Assembly: GCA_034359265.1 (NCBI GenBank)
Contig: CP136896.1
Coordinates: forward strand, 23,219,501 to 23,283,500
From: Canna indica
Lineage: Eukaryota > Streptophyta > Magnoliopsida > Zingiberales > Cannaceae
Length of the DNA: 64,000 nt
Reading direction: 5' to 3'
Shown: piece by piece, positions 1 through 8,607 of the stretch
How positions within the stretch are numbered: the stretch's first letter is position 1
Layout of the letters: each line of letters opens with the position of its first letter
The notes under the pieces: generated by a model
Seen by the model: only the letters and a program-made list of their open reading frames with translations
Database searches by the model: none
What the model was told of the DNA's origin: nothing
Translations under genes and position numbers: made by a program

Positions 1-538
1 TACATTCAACGCCATCACTTGGTTTCCATTCACTTCCTATCTTTCTTGTTATAATATCTAAGTTTATGCATTCACTAATCCTGCAAATTAATTAAGATGC
101 ACACATAGGATACTTAAAATTTATAGCACTACTTTGCTTGGTGGCCTTACAATTATGAAAGACAAATTCACCATTGGTGCTCTGTTGATGTTCCTTATTC
201 GGATCTTACTTTATCCAGTTTGTTGTTAGAAGCAGTTTGTAGATTTAACTTCTGAATCCTACTTGGTCGTTGACCATTTTGTGATCTTTCCTATTGCTAT
301 ATATATACGAAGTGGTATTATATACTGTAAATTTTATTTTCTTTAGTTAATATATTATTCAATCTATGTTGTGTCTTGCTTTCTCGTTAAGCACTGATGA
401 CAGAAGTACCCTTGTTTAATGGTCAATTTGAGTTAATATTAATAACATAATTTTCTTATGAATAATTTACTTCTAGTTGTATCTGTGGTTGCCTAGTTCT
501 TGATCTTCTGTCTTCTTTTATACTTATTATTGAGTCAG
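1..538. other. Upstream intron of EREX-like gene, no coding seen
   Basis: No ORF here resembles a protein I recognise. The stretch is AT-rich and ends in a pyrimidine-containing acceptor (AG at 537-538) just before the first recognised exon. I infer it is intron of the host gene whose earlier exons lie to the left of the window. Confidence 0.5.
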
Positions 539-757
539 GGAGTTCTTCATAAGGAAAAACGAAGATGGATGAATGCAAAATCAGCAAACAAGACTCTTCT
601 TCAAGAATGCAGAGTTCTTCGTGATCGGCTTCAAGAATGCAGTGTTAATTTTCTCAAGAACGAGGAAGACAAGTTCACTATTAACCCTTCATCACTCTCT
701 GATACGTTAGATCTTTTGGCAACCTCAGATAATCGGATAGGTCTCCTTCTTGCAGAG
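539..757 (+). CDS. EREX: EREX/EREL-like PX-domain protein, penultimate exon
   Basis: This exon has 73 codons, phase 0 at both ends. It starts after an acceptor AG at 537-538 and ends GAG before a GT donor at 758. It encodes a charged, coiled-coil-like segment followed by residues including NPSSLSDTLDLLATSDNRIG, which I recognise as the C-terminal part of plant PX-domain proteins of the EREX/EREL family. These are endosomal effectors of RAB5-type GTPases in vacuolar trafficking. The PX domain itself would be encoded upstream, outside the window. Reading on past 757 gives a hydrophobic tail unlike the family, which supports splicing at this donor. The family name comes from memory of the conserved C-terminus, not from a search. 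Confidence 0.65.
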
Positions 758-1387
758 GTATTGTTTTCACTTGTTCTTGTTCATGTGTTTTTGATTCCAT
801 CCCGTAATTGTTTGGAGAGGACATATATTGTTTTGAATGGTATCAAAAATACATGAACAAAAACCCAATTATGTTTTTGTAAATCAATAACTAATCTGGT
901 TCTTCTTAAGAAATATATAGATTTGTGTACACTGCAATTTCACTTCCAGTTACTTTGACCATCCATGACCAGTTTATCATATTCATTTATCATATAGAAA
1001 CATATGATTTTACACTTGTATGTTAGATATGAAAACGACTCTTCTCATGTGTGTTAAGTTCCTCAATTACATACCTACTTATTGTTAAAAAACAGAGGAG
1101 AAAAGAAGTGCTGTTAACCAATTTAGGAGATATTTTATTTGTGTACTTTCACATAAGGTGTTACACACTGAAAAAATTGGAAGCAAAGATTAATGTGAAA
1201 GACGTATTAATCAAATCTGTTGCTGAAACCAAGCATGCATGTCTATCTCCTCTACTTTGTCTTATTTGGAAGTCCACCCCTTTAAGTTTGAAATTGCACA
1301 TCACCCCCTCTATTTTCATGAACCTCTAAAATAAAATTATAAGTTTAAAACTTATGACATCACATTCATCTACACATATATTGCATG

Positions 1388-1535
1388 GTTTAAAATCTCG
1401 TACTGGTACCGATCTCATTGAATGATGGGTATCGTTATCTGTACCATGGTTTAAAATATCGGTACCGGTATATACTAGTACTGTACTGTACCGACACACG
1501 GTACGGTCCGGTATGAAAAGGTATACCGGCCGTTT
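1388..1535 (+). repeat. GGTACC-rich dispersed repeat, copy 1
   Basis: It starts with GGTTTAAAATCTCGTACTGG and holds several GGTACC or near-GGTACC palindromes. A second internal start, GGTTTAAAATATCGGTACCG, lies near 1448, so this may be two tandem partial copies. Related copies in the window are near 6420, 10520, 12405 and 13337. Confidence 0.5.
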
Positions 1536-1689
1536 TTTTTTTGCTGCTAAAAATAACTCCAATAACACTTAATTGATCAAGAAATACTTAAATTTAAGGC
1601 GAATCAATAAATAATTGATCAAGAAGTACTGAATTAGGGTTTTTCACAGATACAAGAGAATCATTATATTGGAATTAATATAGGGTGAC

Positions 1690-1800
1690 ACAGACCCACA
1701 ATCCAAAGGGTCCAAAAAATCTCCGGGGGGTCCGCCCACACACCCCTGGCAGGGGGCGCTGCCCCCTTTACCCCCGCCCGCTAACCGGCTAGCAGTTTCG
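1690..1800. repeat. GC-rich island with perfect hairpin
   Basis: This is a sharp GC-rich block within AT-rich intron DNA. It contains a perfect 7-bp hairpin, AGGGGGC/GCCCCCT with a 3-nt loop, at 1751-1767, plus runs of C and G on both sides. It is probably a fragment of a repeat, but I cannot name the family. The following 1801-2329 is very AT-rich and holds nothing I recognise. Confidence 0.4.
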
Positions 1801-2329
1801 TGACTGTCAGTTTCGTTACAAAATTCAGTGGCAACTTTGTAATTATAAATATTTTTTTATAAAATTAATTAATTTAAAAATAAATCAAACTATATCTAAT
1901 TTTTAAAAATAAAAATAAAAATAAAAATAATCATTTTCAACTCAAACTATTATCTTAATTTACAAATTAATTAAATCAATTTATATCTAATTGACTCAAA
2001 CCCAAATTTTAAATAACTCAATTTTCTTAAAGTTGATATATTTATAATTTAATCAAAACTAATTTTAGACCATTGGACTTATTTTTTTTGAAAATTTGTA
2101 ATAACTATTAATTAATTTATATATCTAATTGAACAAAAAAATCTTAAATTATCAATAACTTATTTAATTAAATCATATAAATATTTTATAACTGTATTAG
2201 CAAACATTTAATTTTGTAAACTAACTAAACATTTAATCACTATTAAAAATGTTCAAGAAAAATTAATATTATTTTTTATAACCAAATAAATATTCATTCG
2301 TTTCAACTGACTAAAACCAATGTTGTTTT

Positions 2330-2622
2330 TCTTAACCAAATGCGAAAACTGAAAACTAGAAACCAAAACCAAGTTTTCAAAACTAAGTTTTCAGTTTCAC
2401 TGGAATCAAACCAAAAAATAATTTTCGCTAACCAAACAACACCTAACATTCTGGTGTTTTCATTTTTATTAAGAAAACTGGTTTCGTTTTCATTCTGGTT
2501 TCGATTCAGTTTTATGAAAACGTTGAACCAAACACGTTTTTGTAAGCAGTTTTGGTTTAAGCAAAACTGAAACCATAAAAACAGACTTGGTTTCGGCGTT
2601 TCGCTAACCAAACAGTCCCTAA
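2330..2622. mobile_element. MITE-like fragment, possibly hAT type
   Basis: The block is rich in GTTTTC/GAAAAC and AACCAAAC motifs. It ends with GCTAACCAAACAGTCCCTAAC, the reverse complement of the GTTAGGGACTGTTTGGTTAG terminus common in plant MITEs. Internal inverted segments give open frames on both strands that are low-complexity and not coding. I could not find a matching left terminus or target duplication, so the boundaries are approximate. Confidence 0.35.
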
Positions 2623-3060
2623 CAATTTCTAAGGCTGAATATGATGATTTTTTACAAGCTAAGTTCACTACTGCCATGTCTTCCACCTCTAGGGTCGCTG
2701 CCAATGTCTTTGTTGGTATGTCTTGGATCTTTGATTCTGGAGCCTCTAATCATATGTCAGGTAACAACATTCTATTTTCCACATTTCACTCCACTCATAA
2801 CCTTCCACCTGTATTCCTTGCTAATAACTCTACCTCTACTGTGCATGGTTTTGGTCCCGTTAGAACTTCTAGCAATATAAGTTCCTGCCATTGCTACTCC
2901 TATTCTTGTTTACCAGAGACGACCTCAGACCACCACCGTTCCTCCTCAGGACTCAGAATCTCGACCAAGCTCTTCCCCGTCAACAGATCCTGCGATTGAT
3001 TTGACTATTGCACTACGGAAGGGTACACGCAGCTGAACTCGTCCCATTGGTAATTTTGTT
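2623..3060 (+). pseudogene. Copia gag-protease fragment with deletion junction
   Basis: Sense reading gives a gag tail (SKAEYDDFLQAKF) followed by the protease-like segment WIFDSGASNHMSG, the Copia D-S/T-G active-site region, and FANNSTSTVHG-like sequence. Near 2880 the sequence jumps to a proline/serine-rich linker that normally lies after integrase. The whole integrase coding region is therefore missing. An in-frame stop lies at about 3033. Confidence 0.75.
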
Positions 3061-3072
3061 TCCTTCACTCAA

Positions 3073-4581
3073 TTGTCACCCTCCTTTCATGCATTTGCCT
3101 TGTCCTTGTCTTGTGCTTCTATTCCTAGGACATACCAAGAGGCTCTTCATGATCCCAAGTGGAAGCAGGCCATAGACAAAAAAATGTCTGCACTTACCTC
3201 ACGCCACACTTGGGATTTGGTCACTCCTCCTTCTGATGCTAAGCTAGTCTCCTGCAAATGGGTCTTCACAATCAAATATCAACCTGATGGGACCATTGAC
3301 AGATACAAAGCTCACATTGTTGCTAAAGGGTTCACTCAAGAGTATGGTGTAGATTACTTTGACACTTTCTCTCCCGTAGCCCAGTTGAATTTTGTCAGAA
3401 TTCTTGTCTCCCTTGTTGTCAATCTCAAGTGGAAAATGCATCAGATGGATGTTAAAAATGTTTTTTTGTATGGTGATCTCTTAGAGACTGTTTATATGGA
3501 GCAACCTCCTGGTTATGTTGCTCAGGGGGAGTATCAAGTGTGCAAGTTAAGAAAAGCAATATATGGTCTTAAACAAAGCCCAAGAGCTTGGTTTGACAAG
3601 CTTAGTCAAATTGCTCAGAGCATTGGTTTTCAAGGATGCAAAGCAGATCATTCTGTGTTTATCAAGCATTCTCCTACTCGGGTTGTCATTCTAGCCGTGT
3701 ATGTTGATGATATTCTCCTTACTGGAAGTGATGAAAATGACATTACTGAGGTTAAAGCTCATCTAAAGAATCACTTTGTAACAAAGGACTTCCTTAGAAT
3801 TGAATTTGCTTATAGTACAAGAGGGGTTGTCTTGTCACAGAGAAAGTATGCCATGGACCTCCTAAGTGAGTTGGACTCATTGGGTGTAAGCTAGCACCCC
3901 AATCGAATCTCAACTTAGTGCTGAACCTGAAGGAGATGAAAATCTCAATGATTGTGCCAAATATCGGAGACTAGTTGGCAAACTTATCTATCTCACAATA
4001 ACTAGACCATATATTTCTTTTGCCGTTGGGGTAGTGAGTCAATTCATGCATCAACCAAAAAGATGTCATTGGAACGCTGTAATGAGAATACTACGGTACA
4101 TCAAGAAATCTCCTGGAAAAGACTTGCACTATAAAGAAAATGGTCACATCAATGTGGAGGCTTACTCTGATGCTGATTATGCTGGTTCCACTCATGATAG
4201 AAGGTCTACCTCGGGCTATTGTACTTACATGGGGGGAAACTTAGTCACTTGGAGGAGTAGGAAACAAAATGTGGTGGCTCGCTCGAGTGCTGAAGCTGAA
4301 TACTTGTGAGTTGATTTATATTTGCTATGCCTATGACTATGTATTGTGACAATCAATCTGCCATCTATATCGCCAACAATCTTGTTTTTCACGAGAGAAC
4401 TAAGCATATTGAGGTTGACTGTCACTTCGTTCAGGATGCTGTTTTATCCAAGAAAATTATTACTCCTCACACCTCTTTAGAGGAACAAATAGCTGATGTC
4501 TTCACTAAGACCCTTGGGTCTACCAGATTTAGCTATCTTTGTAACAAGTTGGGCATGATTGATATCTATGCTCCAACTTGA
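3073..4581 (+). pseudogene. Copia reverse transcriptase-RNase H, broken
   Basis: The open part 3073-3894 (273 aa) shows the Copia RT landmarks: ALHDPKWKQA, CKWVFTIKYQPDG, RYKAHIVAKGFTQ, the D-containing QMDVKNVFL block, YGLKQSPRAW and the catalytic YVDDILLTG. A stop occurs at about 3892. RNase H follows in a shifted frame at 4034-4309 (AYSDADYAG, RRSTSGYCTY, SSAEAEYL) and again at 4327-4581 (CDNQSAIYIANN, KHIEVDCHF, IADVFTKTL). The YVDD motif is kept, but the frame breaks mean no full-length enzyme. Confidence 0.88.
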
Positions 4582-4588
4582 AGGGGAG

Positions 4589-4754
4589 TGTTAGAAATAA
4601 ACATTCCTTATATAAACATTCCTTATTTACTCTTTTGTTTTATGTATTTGGTAGGATAGCTTATCTTATTCCTATGGCACAACATACCTTGTACACAGAT
4701 ATATATTCTTGAGATAACTAACGATAGAATGACTTTTTCTCTTCTTTCTCAACA
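4589..4754 (+). repeat. Copia 3' LTR (short)
   Basis: It begins TGTTAGAAATAAAC immediately after the polypurine tract and ends near TCTCAACA, giving TG...CA ends and a TGTT/AACA inverted tip. The 166-bp length suits small-LTR Copia lineages. The right boundary is inferred from the CA end. Confidence 0.6.
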
Positions 4755-5313
4755 CTCACGTTCTCGTTCGCCTTGGGTGTGATCTTGTGCTTCCGGATCC
4801 TTGAACTCTGTCATGAATGCCAAGACTTGTTCTTGAAATGAGTCGCCCATTGGTGACTCTGATACCACTTTGATACGAGCCTTGGTGTAAGCTCGATTTG
4901 TCGGATAGTAGAGATTGCTGTCCTCACCAATCTTTGGTGTTTGCTGGTATGTTTAGGTGACATAATAGCAGTGCCTAACATACAGAAAAGAGAGAGGAGG
5001 GGGGAGGGGAGAGAGAGAGATTGGAATTTGGAGTCTCACAAAGCATTCCTCCTTTTTCTCTTTAAGTAGAGATCATAATGTTTCAATTACAAAGTAGTAA
5101 CTCAAACGTTAATGAAAATACATTATCTCTAAAGTAGTAATTGAAACGTTAATGTAAATGCATTATTTCTTACTTAATCTACATTAAAATCACTAATTGA
5201 TTTTGATTGATGCCTTTTTGATTTGACGTTGATACTTACGCTTCCATCTTGCCTCTTGGTCTTTTGCTTGTGCTTGTTGGGTTGTGGAAGGTTTATGTGG
5301 TAGTCCAACATGC
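4755..5313 (-). mobile_element. LTR, primer-binding site and gag start of a second retroelement
   Basis: On the - strand a sequence starting TGTTGGACTACCACATAAAC at 5313 runs to about 4870. It is followed by a tRNA-Met-type primer-binding site (TGGTATCAGAGTC, 4867-4855) and then a short gag-like start reading MTEFKDPEAQDHTQGE near 4812. The 3' remainder is missing, apparently replaced by the + strand Copia remnant. A purine-rich GA tract lies inside the LTR at 4980-5022. Confidence 0.5.
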
Positions 5314-5314
5314 A

Positions 5315-5438
5315 ATTGATGTGGTAGTTCAACGGGTGTAACGGATCAACCTCTTCTTGACGAACGAGGTGAATCCATTGATGTGGTAGTTCAACGGGTG
5401 TAACGGATCAACCTCTTCTTGACGAACGAGGTGAATCC
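5315..5438 (+). repeat. Two-copy 62-bp tandem duplication
   Basis: Two adjacent and apparently identical 62-bp units (5315-5376 and 5377-5438) each contain the text GGTAGTTCAACGGGTGTAAC. Identity points to a recent duplication. Confidence 0.85.
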
Positions 5439-5850
5439 ACCTTGACCTACAATCAAGTCGGAGAGCCAACGAGACACAGATAGCAGAACCCTCCATCCAT
5501 AGCAGTAGCAGCACACAAGATGGAGGAGATCATGACCAACACATGCCGATCTTTGGACCGACAACCTTGCAAGATTACCATCTCATCATCATATGTTGAG
5601 TAGCTTGCAAGAGGTTTCAGGCTCAACTTTACTCTCTATCTCTATACCTAACTTTGCGGATACAGGGACTAGTGCTTGGGCTCCCACTAAAGAAATTCTC
5701 TTGTCAATGTGGTATTCTGGATACCAAAATATAATGACTTGGGAGAATTACCAGATGTGGGTATTAGAGATCTATGGATTCGACCTTAGTAGTGTTAGTC
5801 CCGTAGAGATGACTAATTTCTACGATAGGCGTCATTCGTCTGCATTTTGA
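5439..5850 (+). pseudogene. hAT-associated C-terminal tail fragment (+ copy)
   Basis: The frame near 5490-5530 reads a serine-rich segment including IHSSSSTQDGGDHD. 5593-5850 encodes an 85-aa tail with WAPTKEILLSMW, TWENYQMWVLEIYGFDLSSV and a terminal FYDRRHSSAF before the stop. The same segments occur, more degraded, on the - strand at 7480-7530 and 6640-6910, downstream of the hAT transposase remnant. I infer this is the 3' end of another hAT-family copy. I do not know the function of the tail. Confidence 0.45.
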
Positions 5851-5889
5851 TGAAACCTTGATGTATTTGACTACTTATGTTAAAAATTT

Positions 5890-6054
5890 CAGCGATTTCC
5901 CAAATTCGAATTTTGGGAAGGGAAATTCCCAAATCCAAATTTAGTATTATAGACTTTGTATAAAAGTCTCTAATGCAATAGAAAGTTTGAAAAAAAAAGT
6001 AGACTCTAACATCTCATTTTTATCATAAAAAAATTCTTAAATTAAAATTATTTT

Positions 6055-6085
<31 letters not shown>

Positions 6086-6260
6086 TATATATATATACTT
6101 TTCGGCCAAAGTCTCTAACTGATTAGAGACTCGGTTAGAGACTTTGGTGGAGTGTACAATGAGTATCCAAAACTTTATGTTCCGCATTTGGGAATTTTGA
6201 CCCCCAAAATTCGGATCTGGGAATTTCTCCTTCCTAAAATCTGGATTCGAAAAATCGCTG
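5890..6260. mobile_element. 371-bp MITE with 9-bp target duplication
   Basis: The left end CAGCGATTTCCCAAATTCG and the reverse complement of the right end, CAGCGATTTTTCGAATCCAG, form imperfect terminal inverted repeats. Similarity continues inwards through a GGAAATTCCCA block. Flanks TAAAAATTT (5881-5889) and TAAGAATTT (6261-6269) match at 8 of 9 positions, as expected for a Mutator-type target duplication. Inside lie AAAT and AT microsatellites (about 6055-6099) and paired AGTCTCTAA/TTAGAGACT motifs. There is no coding capacity. Confidence 0.7.
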
Positions 6261-6419
6261 TAAGAATTTTATGGATGTTTTTCATTATTTCTTGGTCAAA
6301 GTATAATGTTTTATAGCTTTAAACAAGGTTTTACACTTCAAATTTGAAGATCAAATTAAACTTTAACACTTGAGTTCAAAACTATATTATCCAACTTAAA
6401 AAAAAAAACAAAAAACAAA

Positions 6420-6510
6420 AAAAAATTTGGTATTGGTATCGGGCCGTACCATGTGTCAGTACGGTACCGGTCAAACACCGGTATTGGTCCCGGGTTCGAG
6501 ATTTTGAACC
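6420..6510 (-). repeat. GGTACC-rich dispersed repeat, copy 2
   Basis: The reverse complement begins GGTTCAAAATCTCGAACCCG and contains GGTACCGTACTGAC-like text, matching the start motif and palindromic content of copy 1. Confidence 0.5.
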
Positions 6511-6639
6511 TTGCGTAATCCACTATCTTATGAAAAAACATACAAACTTTTCAAACATAATCCAATACATTGAAAATATGATTTTAATCTTTAGGTTTCA
6601 ATTAAAAAATTACAAATTCATATCTAAAATGTAGAACAA

Positions 6640-6910
6640 CTGCGTTTGTCGAAGAATGTAGGCATCATGTTGGGCTCAACACTACTAAGGTCAATTCCTT
6701 AAGTTTGTAAAGCCCACATTTGAAAACTATCCCAACTCATGATGTTTTGTTATTCGAAAAACCATATTGACATTAGACTTTCTTTTTTAGGAGCCCAAAC
6801 ATTAGTTCGTGAGTAAGAAGTGGTACTAGTGAAGTATTGGACTCGACACCTTGCAAGCTACTCATTATGTCATGATGGTAATCTTGTAGTATTGCTCCAG
6901 GCCTTTGTTT
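6640..6910 (-). pseudogene. hAT-associated C-terminal tail fragment (- copy)
   Basis: The - strand reading gives QDYHHDIMSSLQG, WAPKKESLMSIW, QNIMSWDSFQMWALQT and IDLSSVEPN, then a tail ending in F before a stop. It parallels the + strand copy at 5566-5850 block by block but contains stops. The two lie in inverted orientation on either side of the 371-bp MITE. Confidence 0.5.
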
Positions 6911-6980
6911 CTCTTTTCCTCTCTTTTTTTAAACACTGGTGGTCCTGCCTGTCCTAGCACTATGGTTTTCATTTTGCATA

Positions 6981-7393
6981 GGGTGAGCGGGTCTGGGTAT
7001 CTTGTATTTTTCATGATACACGGACCCTACCCTATATAGAATCAGTTCCTAGGTTTTGGACCCGGACCCTACCCTATTGGGACCCTGAACTGGACCTACC
7101 GGAACCTTTTGTGTACCCTGTTTGAACCTGCAAATAAATAGGTTCTAGGGTACAGGTTCTAGGTACCATGTTGGAACCTGTTCATTCATAGGTTGCAGGG
7201 TATAGGTTTCGGGTATCCTGCTGGAATTTGTTGATATTTAGGTTTTGGTACTGTGTTGGAACATATTAATTTACAGATTCTAGGTACCCGATGTGTTGGA
7301 CCCGGAATCGAAACCGATTTTAACCGGTTCCTTAATTTTTGTCCTGGACCCTACCCGAATATAATTCGGGTCTACCCGATACCCATGCACACC
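6981..7393. mobile_element. Non-autonomous element rich in GGGTCC/GGTTC motifs
   Basis: The left end GGGTGAGCGGGTCTGGGTAT and the reverse complement of the right end, GGTGTGCATGGGTATCGGGT, form imperfect terminal inverted repeats of the kind seen in hAT MITEs. The interior is a degenerate repeat of units such as AGGTTCTAGGTACC and TTGGAACCTG. It interrupts the hAT tail sequence. No clear 8-bp target duplication was found. Confidence 0.45.
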
Positions 7394-8187
7394 GCTATTG
7401 CTTACGATGATCAAAATATTACTCATTCATCCAAAGATCTAGAAGTGCTAGTGTTAGTGGAACTATTGTTTCTCCTCCACTAGCTGCATCACCTCCATCA
7501 TTGTCATGCTAGTCATCTTGTGTGCTATTGCTACTATGGAAGGAGGCCTCTTTTTTTTGTTCTACTAATACATCAAAAGGATATGCAATTGGTCTTTACC
7601 CTTTAGTTTTTGCATTCTTTGTGGTGATGGTGCACACTTCTTTTTGCTTGATTGCAATTGCGATTGAGTTTCGGACGCCACGGAGCTAGAATATAGGAAC
7701 AAAGTTCATTTTCCTCTCAAATCTTTGGTTCTCTGTATCTTCTTGCATACCTTCTTGATCTTCTGACACGGTTGCATAAATATCTTGAAGATCGAGGGAT
7801 CGTTTGCTTTATCCAGAAGTGATTGATCATTTTCCATGGCACTCCACCAATCCATCGTAGCATCGTCCTTCCGTTGGATGAAATCGACATCAAAAGGATC
7901 TATCTCTAAATTTTTTTCTTTGCCTTCAATTTGAAATGCCCGCATTCAAAGTCGTAAATTCTAGTGAACATACACCAACTTCTCTAAGCGGGCATATAAA
8001 AATGGTTGCGGGGCTTTATATGTATGAGCGAGAAGGTGGACTAATTCCGCTCGCATTGACTTAATGAAGTTGTTTGGGAAGGGATTCGTACGACAATCCT
8101 TCGAAGATTTGGAGTGTGGGATCCAAATTGCAATCACTATTCAACTACACATTTAAAAATTAAATGAGATTTTAAACTAATAATAAC

Positions 8188-8188
<1 letters not shown>

Positions 8189-8239
<51 letters not shown>

Positions 8240-8247
8240 CAACAACA
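8189..8247. repeat. (TAA)n-(CAA)n microsatellite
   Basis: About 16 ATA/TAA units are followed by a short AAC run. An identical 20-bp flank, TTTTCATACCTGGATCCATA, follows both this array and the one at 8558-8603. This suggests a local duplication of about 330 bp that included the repeat. Confidence 0.9.
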
Positions 8248-8556
8248 TAATTAATTATAATTATAATTATAATTATTTTCATACCTGGATCCATAGTGTA
8301 TTGATAGTCAATTGCGAAAGAATTGTCGAAGCTACCAAATTCATCTTGGAAATTTTTGTTTTTGAATAGTTCCAAAAGCTTTTGCCTTTGACGCCAACAT
8401 ACAGATGATATCCTTAGAGAGCATACAACAATATCTCATCCATTGTATCAATTGCGTATTGATATTAGTATGCTATGCAGGATTTTAATTAATAACCGAA
8501 AAGAACATAAATAACTTTAGGATAATAATTAAATAAATTAAAAATAAATGAAATAA

Positions 8557-8557
<1 letters not shown>

Positions 8558-8603
<46 letters not shown>
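8558..8603. repeat. (TAA)n microsatellite
   Basis: An uninterrupted TAA/ATA run of about 15 units, followed by the same 20-bp flank as the array at 8189. Confidence 0.9.

Positions 8604-8607
<4 letters not shown>

Larger units (their letters stand above)
2623..4754 (+). mobile_element. Ty1/Copia retrotransposon remnant, integrase deleted
   Basis: This is a 5'-truncated Copia element sitting in the host intron in the sense direction. It begins abruptly inside gag/protease coding sequence, right after the MITE end, runs through reverse transcriptase and RNase H, and ends with a polypurine tract (AAGGGGAG, 4581-4588) and a 166-bp 3' LTR. No 5' LTR is present. Stops and frame changes make it non-coding. 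Confidence 0.85.

Noticed and set aside
1051..1329. 92-codon open frame
   Set aside because: It has low-complexity AT-rich codons, no motif and no splice or promoter context; it is a chance frame in intron.
2303..2704. Opposed open frames (133 and 76 codons)
   Set aside because: Both arise from the inverted GTTTTC/GAAAAC text of a MITE. The Phe/Trp/Asn-rich translations have no family features.
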